Virus record (IMG/VR): IMGVR_UViG_3300048033_001554
Coordinates: 1 to 64,000 of that record
From: a virus
Strand: one strand, 5' to 3'
DNA length: 64,000 nt
Positions within the stretch are counted from its first letter, which is position 1; each line of letters begins with the position of its first letter. Both the position numbers and the translations under genes were made by a program. Of the stretch, positions 55,047-62,047 are shown piece after piece. The notes under the pieces are model-generated. The model did not search any database. It was not told where the DNA came from and saw only the letters and a program-made list of their open reading frames with translations.

Positions 55047-56470
55047 TAGAAAAATCCTTCAAGAGTAGATCCAACTTGCTTAGGCTCTTTAATTTCATTT
55101 TGTCTTCCATCAACAAGAGTATAAGCCTTTTCAAGTAGTACACTGCCGGGAGTTGAAACAATAATTTCCCCGCGTTCACGACGTTCTCGAGCACTTGGAA
55201 AGTAACTCGAAATCCTATCTATAAAATCTACTTTATCATGTCTTTTACCTTTTGTCAACACAAAATCTAAGAATTTTGGACCAAGGACTTCAATATCATT
55301 AAACTTGTAAATTAGTTCACGGCATGCTTCAGTACGAGCTTTCCATTCCTTAGGATTATTAGCAATACGGTTCAATTCAGCAGCAAGTTCTTCTTCCTTA
55401 GTAGCTTCTGAAATAAGTGGACCATAATATTCTCCCCACTTTTTACCTTCAGGAGATACAGCGTTTTCAGCAAAGTGACGGCTAATAACAGGTAGAGACA
55501 ATAGGAATGATTCAATTACTGTATATTCCATGCGGTGGCCATACTCTTTTGGATCGCCAAGACGGTAACCACACCATGCAGCCATAGAAGAACCAAGTTC
55601 ACCCATGCCAAAATCATACTTATAACCATCGTACGCAGTAATTGTAGTACCGGTCTTTTCTTTCTCTTTACCTGGGAGGTAATGTTCGCCAGCTGAGTTT
55701 GTTCCAATGAACCTAATTTTTGGCTGATAAGATTTATGGTATGGAGCTGGATCTGTTGCAAGAGTTTTAGAATCAGGATCTCCAATAGAAGAAATAGAAC
55801 GTTCACAACCCATCAAGGTAAGATCCCATTCATTTTTCAAAAATGGTTCAATACGGCAAATCATTCCTGGATCTTTAAGTGTTGACATACGACCCATGTA
55901 CATAAAGTGTTTACGACGTTCTTCAAGGTCAGCACGATATTGATCGTAGTCTCCTGTACGAACCCAAATAGGATTCTCAAGTAATCTACCTTCAAGGCCA
56001 AGATCAGTTGCTAGATAACACTCTTGTGAATACCCTTCAAATGACTGGGTAATACCAATGTCTGCCAAAGCAAACAACTCACCAGCACCGGTTTGGCGAT
56101 TAATAGTATTTTTAGTAATAGCATGATCGTGTACTACAATAATTGGATCATTAATCTCTTCTACAAATTCACGGAATCGATCAATGTATTTCCCATTCTT
56201 GCGAGTTGGAAATGAATGCACAATAGCAATATCGCAAGTATTAACCGCATCAACCACCGGTTGTACATCTTTTACTTCTTGGTTGCTTTCAACACGAAGC
56301 ACTTCACCGTGCCATGAAACGTTTTGTGCTCGACCAAATTTTTGTTTGTTATCAAAATCAATAACCATTGTTTCATGGCCTTGAGATACTAGCCAATCTT
56401 CGAAGATATTAGCGCCTTTAGTAACACCACAACCTTCAATGCCTTTTCCAAAGATAAAAGCAACCTTCAT
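55046..56470 (-). CDS. agt: DNA hydroxymethylcytosine alpha-glucosyltransferase-like (Agt/GT72-like)
   Basis: 474 residues, GT-B. The start (MKVAFIFGKGIEGCGVTKGA) matches T4 alpha-glucosyltransferase (MRICIFMARGLEGCGVTKFS). VVHDHAITKNTINR, FMYMGRMSTLKDPGM and RMEYTVIESFLLSLPVIS follow the same order as YQHDHSVLSLRRN, IGRTTTWKGFYQM and SLEYTHLELGACGTIPVFW. T4 Agt puts glucose on hydroxymethylcytosine from UDP-glucose. This protein is about 70 residues longer than Agt (400), with extra sequence after residue 230 and a C-terminal tail. It lies in the same operon as dCMP hydroxymethylase. Glucose versus another donor cannot be told. Confidence 0.82.
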   Translation of the reverse strand: MKVAFIFGKGIEGCGVTKGANIFEDWLVSQGHETMVIDFDNKQKFGRAQNVSWHGEVLRVESNQEVKDVQPVVDAVNTCDIAIVHSFPTRKNGKYIDRFREFVEEINDPIIVVHDHAITKNTINRQTGAGELFALADIGITQSFEGYSQECYLATDLGLEGRLLENPIWVRTGDYDQYRADLEERRKHFMYMGRMSTLKDPGMICRIEPFLKNEWDLTLMGCERSISSIGDPDSKTLATDPAPYHKSYQPKIRFIGTNSAGEHYLPGKEKEKTGTTITAYDGYKYDFGMGELGSSMAAWCGYRLGDPKEYGHRMEYTVIESFLLSLPVISRHFAENAVSPEGKKWGEYYGPLISEATKEEELAAELNRIANNPKEWKARTEACRELIYKFNDIEVLGPKFLDFVLTKGKRHDKVDFIDRISSYFPSARERRERGEIIVSTPGSVLLEKAYTLVDGRQNEIKEPKQVGSTLEGFF

Positions 56471-56474
56471 AATA

Positions 56475-56804
56475 TTATCCTTCTACAAATTGTTCCCATT
56501 TGTTTGGCATACCATCGAACAATTCAGCATCCTCGAGAGGTTCTTTTTGTTCATTGATGTTTGGCCAAACCTGAGAGTATTTAGTATTTCTTTCCATCCA
56601 TATAATCTTATCTGGTTCTGGCAAATCTACGTCAGCAACAATAGCACTAACAGGACATTCAGGAACGCAAACTCCACAGTCAATACATTCATCAGGATTA
56701 ATTACTAAAGTATCTTCACCTTCATAAAAACAATCAACTGGACATACAGCAACGCAATCGGTGTGTTTACACTTAACACAATTATCCGTTACCAGATAAG
56801 TCAT
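56475..56804 (-). CDS. fdxA: 7Fe ferredoxin, FdI/FdxA type
   Basis: 109 residues from ATG 56804 (GGAGG six bases upstream). Cys at 9, 12, 17, 21, 25, 40, 43, 46 and 50 follow Azotobacter FdI spacing (8, 11, 16, 20, 24, 39, 42, 45, 49) exactly, and flanks such as [20 protein letters not shown] match it. FdI has a [3Fe-4S] and a [4Fe-4S] cluster. The C-terminal end ([20 protein letters not shown]) is also that of FdI. It sits between dCMP deaminase (1-base gap) and the Agt-like gene. A redox partner is needed for some reductase or radical enzyme; the radical SAM protein at 62 kb is one candidate. Confidence 0.93.
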   Translation of the reverse strand: MTYLVTDNCVKCKHTDCVAVCPVDCFYEGEDTLVINPDECIDCGVCVPECPVSAIVADVDLPEPDKIIWMERNTKYSQVWPNINEQKEPLEDAELFDGMPNKWEQFVEG

Positions 56805-56805
56805 A

Positions 56806-57372
56806 TTATACCTCCAAAAGAGTGATTTGTACACCACTTTCTTTAAACATTAAAGAACTTTGTTCTTCCCAAATTTCTTGCCAATTACCTTTGTCTGTTT
56901 TAGTACTAGGAATTACTACACGCTTAATGCCAGCTTGGATAATGCATTTAGTACAAGACGGACAAATAGGTAATCCATAGACATACAATGTAGCATCTTT
57001 AACGGCAACACCATTATATAGAGCGTTCATTAATGCATTCATTTCAGCATGGATGATACGAGGATATTTTTCCTCCCTACTATTTAGCCTTTCTGGAGTA
57101 TCCGAAATACCACGAGGAAAGCCATTGTAGCCGGTGGCTAGAATACGTCGTTCATCATTAACAATTACAGCACCAATTTTACTTGATGGATCTTTACTCC
57201 AACTTGCAATAAGCTCAGCCTGCTCCATGAAACGTCGATCCCATTTAGTAATGTTATCTTCTACTTCTTTATTCATACGTCGCATGTAGTCTTCGTAAAA
57301 TTCGTATTCGCCCATGTACTCTTCTTTCTCTTGAAGTTCCATTACATATTGTCCAATTTTACTCATAATCAT
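56806..57372 (-). CDS. cd: dCMP deaminase
   Basis: 188 residues. Zinc site His108-Ala-Glu110 (IIHAEMNAL) and Cys137-Pro-Ser-Cys140 (ICPSCTKCI); [10 protein letters not shown] and [10 protein letters not shown] are the substrate-side signature. Deaminates dCMP to dUMP, feeding thymidylate. The first ~45 residues precede the core and are helical. Length is close to T4 Cd (193). The start overlaps the gp42 stop as ATGA. In an hmC phage it balances dCMP between hydroxymethylation and dUMP. Confidence 0.92.
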   Translation of the reverse strand: MIMSKIGQYVMELQEKEEYMGEYEFYEDYMRRMNKEVEDNITKWDRRFMEQAELIASWSKDPSSKIGAVIVNDERRILATGYNGFPRGISDTPERLNSREEKYPRIIHAEMNALMNALYNGVAVKDATLYVYGLPICPSCTKCIIQAGIKRVVIPSTKTDKGNWQEIWEEQSSLMFKESGVQITLLEV

Positions 57373-58046
57373 TTTACTAAGTGGAAATGGCGGCTATACA
57401 CGTGCAGGTTCATTACTTGCCAGATTAGATCACCTTTCGTAAGTTCATAACCGAGATCTGCTTCATTTAGATTATCAATAGCACGATCCATAAGATGTTG
57501 TGCCCAAGCATAATCATTCTTATAGCCAAAGACTACATCATTTGAACGCATTTGCGATACCATATGCAGTTTACCATCACGAATATAAAACGTTTGAGCG
57601 TTGGTACAGATGAAATCAGACTTACCACCTTCATTGAATTCAACCCAGATAGATGGACGGTTATAGATCATTTGAGCACGGCGGCTATCTGGATTTGCAA
57701 TCAATTCATCAATTGCGTTGTAATATTGATTATAAAACTTTGGTGAGTCTACAAGATGCCCGTAGTTTGAGTTGATATTACCATGTGCATCAGCTGCATA
57801 TTTCCAGGCGGCAGGCGGTTCTTTGTCTTTGCCATGGATATCGTTAATGTTAGTACTTTGGCTTTCATACCAAGCCAATTCAGAATCGATATAAGATTGT
57901 ACTGGAGTACCAAAGATAGCAGGTTCATCAGCAATAAAGCTTGCGCCTAGAATTTCAATTGTTTTAGCACCAGTTTTGTCAGTTGTAAATCGTTCAGCTT
58001 TAAGTTCATTAATAAAGTACTGACGAATATCAGTTACAGTTTTCAT
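57369..58046 (-). CDS. 42: dCMP hydroxymethylase gp42
   Basis: 225 residues. TTDKTGAKTIEILGASFIAD closely follows T4 gp42 (VVDKTGVKTIEIIGASFVAD). The catalytic Cys147 (DFICTNA) and Asp178 (YKNDYAW) correspond to T4 Cys148 and Asp179; the Asp replaces the Asn of thymidylate synthase and selects cytosine. Makes hydroxymethyl-dCMP from dCMP and methylene-tetrahydrofolate, so the genome probably contains hydroxymethylcytosine. The C-terminus ends ~20 residues before that of T4. ATGA overlaps on both sides. Confidence 0.95.
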   Translation of the reverse strand: MKTVTDIRQYFINELKAERFTTDKTGAKTIEILGASFIADEPAIFGTPVQSYIDSELAWYESQSTNINDIHGKDKEPPAAWKYAADAHGNINSNYGHLVDSPKFYNQYYNAIDELIANPDSRRAQMIYNRPSIWVEFNEGGKSDFICTNAQTFYIRDGKLHMVSQMRSNDVVFGYKNDYAWAQHLMDRAIDNLNEADLGYELTKGDLIWQVMNLHVYSRHFHLVK

Positions 58047-58360
58047 TCCATTTCCTCCGGTTTAAAGCGATCATCAACGTCAGTGCCTTGCATTTCGCAC
58101 ATAACTAAAATCATAAGTTGTGTAAGAGCATGGTGTGTATGAGGAAGACCACTTTCGGGATCAGTATCCTCGCCACTAAACCAAGCCAATAGATGACGTT
58201 GAATAGAACCATAGTGACGTGAATAAGGAAACTTATTTAGATCCTTACGCCAATTGTTTTCACCATACTTTTGAGCACCAAAAGCATAAACTTGCGAAGC
58301 CGCAAGGATTACTTCTGGTGGAACAAGGTTAACAGGTGGTTTGCCATTATCAAATTTCAT
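58043..58360 (-). CDS. dATP/dGTP diphosphohydrolase-type protein
   Basis: 105 residues. KFDNGKPPVNLVPPEVILAA, YGENNWRK and RHLLAWFSGEDTDPESGLPH are the signature of the phage dATP/dGTP diphosphohydrolase N-terminal family. All-alpha NTP pyrophosphatases of this type adjust the dNTP pool, and some phages use them when they replace a base. ATG 58360 is used with GGAG six bases upstream; it shares a base with the stop of the preceding nuclease-like gene (TAATG). ATGA couples it to gp42. Confidence 0.88.
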   Translation of the reverse strand: MKFDNGKPPVNLVPPEVILAASQVYAFGAQKYGENNWRKDLNKFPYSRHYGSIQRHLLAWFSGEDTDPESGLPHTHHALTQLMILVMCEMQGTDVDDRFKPEEME

Positions 58361-59145
58361 TATTTTCTCCAAGTTGAAATATCTTTAGAATTATCATATA
58401 TGATTTTAGATTGTTCTGGAGTCATTATAAACTGCTTAAGACAGCTTGTCAACGGATAATTCCGCAACTTGTTGCCTTTGTTATTATAAACGTAATTATA
58501 GCAAGTTTTATGATTAACACAAAGATAAGCTACAGCAAGATCGGTTTCCTTATGAGGAACTCTAATAAAGAAAAGTATGTCAACGCCATCAAGTTTTTTC
58601 CATTGAGATTGATCAATCCAAAAACCTTGCTCTCTTTGGTTCAACTGAATTGTTTTAAGCTCGTAAGTAAGCTCGCCAATCATGCCATCTTTTTTGCTGT
58701 CATACCAGTCTTCAGAACGTTCGGCTCCGTAAAACTTTTCTATAGCCATTTCGCCGATGTCACCAATTTTTACCGCGGTGGTTTCTTTTGGCATTGACGG
58801 TGTATCTACAAATCCTACTACAGGAATAGTACCCTTTTCTGTAACTTCAAATTTCTTACTATAGAGCTTAAACAAACCATTGCGATGCATTAGTAATGTT
58901 GGAAACCACGGATATCCACTTGAGTTCTTAGCAATTACATTTTTTACTGTAGAATGGCGTTGAATATCAGACCAGCTAGAATATTCTGCGACTATTTTGC
59001 CTTTTTGCAAAACTCGCAAAGGCTTATTAGACATTTTCCAGTATTTATCCTGCCCACGGTGATAGTGAAAAATATTAGAAACTTCCGCCGCGGTCAACGG
59101 AAGTTCCAGTTCAAAGTATGCTGTTTCAACAAGATCTTCAAGCAT
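58360..59145 (-). CDS. Putative PD-(D/E)XK nuclease
   Basis: 261 residues from ATG 59145; an in-frame TTG at 59181 is less likely because ATG 59145 overlaps the previous stop by 8 bases. Near residue 138 GDIGEMAIEKFYG and then SKKDGMIGELTYELKTI give Glu, Asp and E-L-K spaced as in PD-(D/E)XK nucleases, followed by WKKLDGVDILFFIRVP (a strand of the fold). First ~100 residues look like DNA-binding helices. Could be a phage restriction-type enzyme that spares modified DNA. Not a named family. Confidence 0.6.
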   Translation of the reverse strand: MLEDLVETAYFELELPLTAAEVSNIFHYHRGQDKYWKMSNKPLRVLQKGKIVAEYSSWSDIQRHSTVKNVIAKNSSGYPWFPTLLMHRNGLFKLYSKKFEVTEKGTIPVVGFVDTPSMPKETTAVKIGDIGEMAIEKFYGAERSEDWYDSKKDGMIGELTYELKTIQLNQREQGFWIDQSQWKKLDGVDILFFIRVPHKETDLAVAYLCVNHKTCYNYVYNNKGNKLRNYPLTSCLKQFIMTPEQSKIIYDNSKDISTWRK

Positions 59146-59413
59146 TTTTTGTGTTCCAGTTTTTTTCAAATTGAGTTTCAAAGTGATAGTTATTAGAATT
59201 AAGATTCCAAAAACCAGGACAGGATTTTTGTTGTCTGTTGAAATACCAATATTTGATCAAATCTTTAAGTTTAGGTGATTTTGTATTGATATGACATTTC
59301 TCAAGAATTTGAAATAGTTGGTTGAGTTGCGATTCACAGGTTTTATTTTGAGGATTAAGTGTAGCGATGAGATAAGCACCGTCAAAGTCGTGACTGAGTT
59401 TAGAATTTAACAT
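59138..59413 (-). CDS. Small protein, first gene of the modification operon (91 aa)
   Basis: 91 residues; AAGGAG lies eight bases before ATG 59413 and the consensus promoter is 25 bases further. Contains three Cys (CESQ, KCHI, SCPG) and a basic helix (KSPKLKDLIKYWYF). Not recognised. Leads the 12-gene operon, so it may be an early regulator or host factor. Confidence 0.75.
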   Translation of the reverse strand: MLNSKLSHDFDGAYLIATLNPQNKTCESQLNQLFQILEKCHINTKSPKLKDLIKYWYFNRQQKSCPGFWNLNSNNYHFETQFEKNWNTKNA

Positions 59414-59437
59414 TGTTGTTTCTCCTTAACAGGATAT

Positions 59438-59466
59438 TTTATAACACATTTAAAAACGTTTGTCAA
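59438..59466 (-). promoter_or_regulatory. Strong sigma70 promoter of the DNA-modification operon
   Basis: Minus-strand TTGACA (59466-59461), 17-base spacer, TATAAA (59443-59438). The -35 box contains the TGA stop of the upstream gene. All genes from 59413 down to 50867 follow without a terminator. Confidence 0.9.
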
Positions 59467-60110
59467 CCGCAAAGTTCATTTTGCCATTCTTTAGGCAGGT
59501 TGTTAATAGCTTTTTTCCAACAACGAAGAATGCCGTTTACAAGAGTATCGTAAGCTTCTTCGTAAGAACGTTCAATAGCGTTAGAAGCTTTCTCTTTAGT
59601 CCAGTTGATTTGTAAACAATTAGCAATATTAGCATTTTCGCCGTAATTAGCAATCTGCTTAGCACCACGTACCATTACATTAGAAGAGTCTTTTTTATCT
59701 ACAGACAAAAACCAGTAGTCTTTATTTGGAATATCTGCTTTGTTTTCGTTTATCAAATCAACATACTTTTTCCATCCCATCGCAAATGGAATTTGATCAA
59801 AATCTAGATCAGTAAGAGCATAAACAAAACCACCTTTAGAAGTAGCGTTATCAGAACTACCAATAGATGTTTTGATATTAACAGGATGAGTAGTTACACC
59901 ATCATAGTCGATCACAAACATATCAGCCGAGTGGCGTGGCTTTTCAGTATCGATATGTTTACTGAGTGTAGGATGTGATTGAAGAAAACGAATTACTGAA
60001 CCTTCATCCTGAAGAGAAGCTACGCGACCTTCACCTTCAATTTTTTCAGCAATTTTGATTTTTTCTTCTTTAAGAGCTGCTACAACGTCAATTAAGATTT
60101 GTGGTGTCAT
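59463..60110 (-). CDS. Putative nuclease-like early protein (215 aa)
   Basis: 215 residues from ATG 60110; a longer frame from 60140 would start inside the promoter. HSADMFVIDYDG, then THPVNIKTSIG, fits the D...(D/E/N)-x-K element of PD-(D/E)XK restriction-type enzymes (VNIKTS variant), flanked by strands. No other motif. Could cleave unmodified DNA such as the host chromosome, next to the operon that protects phage DNA. The nuclease call is inferred. Confidence 0.55.
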   Translation of the reverse strand: MTPQILIDVVAALKEEKIKIAEKIEGEGRVASLQDEGSVIRFLQSHPTLSKHIDTEKPRHSADMFVIDYDGVTTHPVNIKTSIGSSDNATSKGGFVYALTDLDFDQIPFAMGWKKYVDLINENKADIPNKDYWFLSVDKKDSSNVMVRGAKQIANYGENANIANCLQINWTKEKASNAIERSYEEAYDTLVNGILRCWKKAINNLPKEWQNELCG

Positions 60111-60139
60111 AATATAATATTCCTTTTGTTGATAAATCA

Positions 60140-60167
60140 ATTATACCATACAATCAGAGTTTGTCAA
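60140..60167 (-). promoter_or_regulatory. Sigma70-type promoter for the 215-residue gene
   Basis: Minus-strand TTGACA (60167-60162), 16-base spacer, perfect TATAAT (60145-60140), between the stop at 60175 and the ATG at 60110. Confidence 0.88.
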
Positions 60168-60174
60168 CTGTTTT

Positions 60175-60408
60175 TTAGTAGTATTTTTTCTTCCAAGCAG
60201 AACCAACAGTAGCAAGACCACTACCGGACAAATACACTTGCCACATGATACGAGACACTTCAGCTGAGTTCGGAGCCTTAGAGATGTCGTACTGAAGACG
60301 TTCTAGAACACGCTGCTTAGTCTTCTTTGGATCTATTAGGTTCACTGCAGCAAAGCGAGCTTCATTCAGAGGTAGCTTATCTAGCTTTTGTAGCATGTTC
60401 ATATCCAT
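60175..60408 (-). CDS. Small helical basic protein (77 aa)
   Basis: 77 residues from ATG 60408, with GGAG seven bases upstream inside the previous ORF. Basic (KKTKQRVLERLQYDISKAPN) with a Lys/Tyr-rich C-terminus (WKKKYY). Starts on the stop of the 40-residue ORF (TAATG). Not recognised; an early host-takeover protein is plausible from position. Confidence 0.7.
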   Translation of the reverse strand: MDMNMLQKLDKLPLNEARFAAVNLIDPKKTKQRVLERLQYDISKAPNSAEVSRIMWQVYLSGSGLATVGSAWKKKYY

Positions 60409-60530
60409 TAGTCTTCTCCAATCCAAATATTCAAGTGAGCGATAGTTTCATCTTTACGAGTTACTACATAATCCAAACCAGCTTTTCTTAACGCTGCTTT
60501 GAGCTTTTCGAGTTTTTCGTTATCAGACAT
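60408..60530 (-). CDS. 40-residue ORF
   Basis: ATG 60530 with AGGA about seven bases upstream. Product begins MSDNEKLEKLKAALRKAGLD and ends HLNIWIGED. Coupled at both ends: 8 bases from the 84-residue gene and TAATG with the 77-residue gene. Function unknown. Confidence 0.65.
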   Translation of the reverse strand: MSDNEKLEKLKAALRKAGLDYVVTRKDETIAHLNIWIGED

Positions 60531-60538
60531 TGATTATC

Positions 60539-60793
60539 CTATCGTGTGTAAACGTAAACGTCAGCAGTAGTAGCCATACCAAGTGGCAAAGACTGATGGA
60601 AGCGACGTGAAGGGCGAGGACCGCGACCTTGAAGTTTTACATACATTTGATCACTAAACAATCTGTTGCTTTGCTTAACAAGCTGACGAAGCTCTGCAAC
60701 CAATTCTGCATCTTTTCCAACTGGACGACCGTCTTTCATTTCAACAGTAAAACGGTAAGCATCTGAGGTGCGGTTTGTAGAAGTGAATTTCAT
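60539..60793 (-). CDS. Small basic protein (84 aa)
   Basis: 84 residues, Arg/Lys-rich (KLQGRGPRPSRRFHQ), beta-rich ends (YRFTVEMKDGR, ADVYVYTR). First of a three-gene mini-operon behind its own sigma70 promoter; AAGGAA precedes the ATG. A nucleic-acid-binding role is possible from charge only. Confidence 0.7.
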   Translation of the reverse strand: MKFTSTNRTSDAYRFTVEMKDGRPVGKDAELVAELRQLVKQSNRLFSDQMYVKLQGRGPRPSRRFHQSLPLGMATTADVYVYTR

Positions 60794-60825
60794 GATGTAT
60801 TCCTTATTTGATTTGATAAGACTAT

Positions 60826-60852
60826 ATTATATCATACTAGAACGAATGTCAA
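60826..60852 (-). promoter_or_regulatory. Sigma70-type promoter cassette (60.8 kb)
   Basis: Minus-strand TTGACA (60852-60847), 15-base spacer, TATAAT (60831-60826), then a CTTATCAAATCAAA leader shared with two other cassettes. Confidence 0.8.
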
Positions 60853-60865
60853 CAGTTAATTTCAT

Positions 60866-61042
60866 TTAATTTGAAATATTTTTTGTAACACTCTTAGTTG
60901 CATTTGATTTAGTACTGCATTTTTCACAGTAGTGATACTTATCTTCGTGTTTAATGCCGGTGGCAATGATAACATCACATCCGTTACAGAGCAATGCACC
61001 ACGACCTCCATTAAATTTCACTTGTGCTTTTTTGAAACTCAT
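60866..61042 (-). CDS. Small zinc-ribbon protein (58 aa)
   Basis: 58 residues found by hand: CNGCDVIIATGIKHEDKYHY then CEKC, a CxxC-x17-CxxC zinc ribbon. ATG 61042 overlaps the stop of the 87-residue gene (ATGA). Lies just upstream of the 60.8 kb promoter. Function unknown. Confidence 0.75.
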   Translation of the reverse strand: MSFKKAQVKFNGGRGALLCNGCDVIIATGIKHEDKYHYCEKCSTKSNATKSVTKNISN

Positions 61043-61302
61043 CCTTTCATACCCAACTTCATAAACTCAGTTGCCTCATCGGCAGTTACACCTGAAGTTT
61101 TAAGAATATCTTGAACCTTTGAAGGACCAAAGATAGCTCCTACACGAGTAAGAGTATCGCCAAAAGAAGCCATTCGATTGTAACGACCAATTTCAGCATC
61201 CTTCAAACCTTTCATAGGAGTGGTTGCTGCGATATCCATTAGACGACGGCCAATGCCAGCAAGTTTGATTTCGTTTGGAGTTGGATCATAGTAGCTTTTC
61301 AT
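61039..61302 (-). CDS. Small early protein (87 aa)
   Basis: 87 residues from ATG 61302, AAGGTG eight bases upstream; a longer frame to 61374 would run through the promoter. Helical (KLAGIGRRLMDIAATTPMKG; DILKTSGVTADEATEFMKLG). Not recognised. First gene behind the 61.3 kb cassette. Confidence 0.72.
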   Translation of the reverse strand: MKSYYDPTPNEIKLAGIGRRLMDIAATTPMKGLKDAEIGRYNRMASFGDTLTRVGAIFGPSKVQDILKTSGVTADEATEFMKLGMKG

Positions 61303-61332
61303 AATGTTCACCTTTTTTGATTTGATAAGATA

Positions 61333-61361
61333 ATTATAAACAATTTGAGAGTGAATGTCAA
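61333..61361 (-). promoter_or_regulatory. Sigma70-type promoter cassette (61.3 kb)
   Basis: Minus-strand TTGACA (61361-61356), 17-base spacer, TATAAT (61338-61333), then TATCTTATCAAATCAAAA and AAGGTG before the ATG. Confidence 0.9.
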
Positions 61362-61380
61362 CGGTTATTTTCAATTATTT

Positions 61381-61602
61381 TCAATTAATTTCTTCTACAG
61401 TAACTCGGTAAGATTTGCCATTAAAATCAGTGACTACAATGGTCCTCTTAGTAGACAGAAAGTAACCTTCAGTAGGATGTAGATCCATAGATGGATTACC
61501 TACATGTTCTAGAATAGCGTCTCCGGTGCTCTCTGCATCAATCATTTCACGCTTTAGCAGTACACTAATGATATCTGCAATGTAATCACAATATGCTAAC
61601 AT
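61381..61602 (-). CDS. Small protein (73 aa)
   Basis: 73 residues; ATG 61602 lies 2 bases after the stop of the upstream gene. Helical start (YCDYIADIISVLLKREMIDA) and beta-rich end (TIVVTDFNGKSYRVTVEEIN). Not recognised. Second gene behind the 62.0 kb cassette. Confidence 0.68.
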   Translation of the reverse strand: MLAYCDYIADIISVLLKREMIDAESTGDAILEHVGNPSMDLHPTEGYFLSTKRTIVVTDFNGKSYRVTVEEIN

Positions 61603-61604
61603 AA

Positions 61605-61979
61605 TTAAGCCGCCATCTTAGGGTTAAAGGAAAATGCTACGAAACCAACCGGAGCAACCACTGCGCATTGACCTTCTTCGTCAACAATGACATCACCAAC
61701 AGACAAGGAAGACATACGAGACAGACGTTCGATGTTTTCTTCTGGACCAATATTGCCAACTTCGAAGCAATCGTTATAGTCATTGGCTGTGATGTTTGCA
61801 ACATGAGTGTAAAGGCCGGTTTCAAATGCGTCAGAAGCAATACCACCAATTTTGTGGCCATCAAAGTCCATCATCATTTTCAATTTGGCTGATTGAGCTG
61901 GGACAGCATCATGGCCTTCAGCATTTATAAGGTCGATTTGAGCTTCTGTCAGCTGGATCTGGTAAATTGCAAATTTCAT
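61605..61979 (-). CDS. Small early protein with YodL-like C-terminus (124 aa)
   Basis: 124 residues from ATG 61979 with AGGTG six bases upstream (an in-frame GTG at 61988 overlaps that site). The end (RMSSLSVGDVIVDEEGQCAV then PVGFVAF) recalls the SLSVGDVI...GF signature of YodL-type domains found on phages and plasmids. Their function is not established to my knowledge. First gene of the 62.0 kb cassette. Confidence 0.72.
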   Translation of the reverse strand: MKFAIYQIQLTEAQIDLINAEGHDAVPAQSAKLKMMMDFDGHKIGGIASDAFETGLYTHVANITANDYNDCFEVGNIGPEENIERLSRMSSLSVGDVIVDEEGQCAVVAPVGFVAFSFNPKMAA

Positions 61980-62009
61980 GTTTGACACCTTTTTTCATTT
62001 GATAAGATA

Positions 62010-62038
62010 ATTATATATCATCTAAAAACGAATGTCAA
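62010..62038 (-). promoter_or_regulatory. Sigma70-type promoter cassette (62.0 kb)
   Basis: Minus-strand TTGACA (62038-62033), 17-base spacer, TATAAT (62015-62010), then TATCTTATCAAATGAAAA, nearly identical to the 61.3 kb cassette. Confidence 0.9.
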
Positions 62039-62047
62039 CAACTTTTT

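Noticed and set aside
57369-58046. Thymidylate synthase
   Set aside because: Same superfamily, but Asp178 in the NDYAW context and the close match to T4 gp42 point to dCMP hydroxymethylase.
61303-61374. N-terminal extension of the 87-residue protein to 61374
   Set aside because: Would translate the promoter and leader; ATG 61302 has its own ribosome site.
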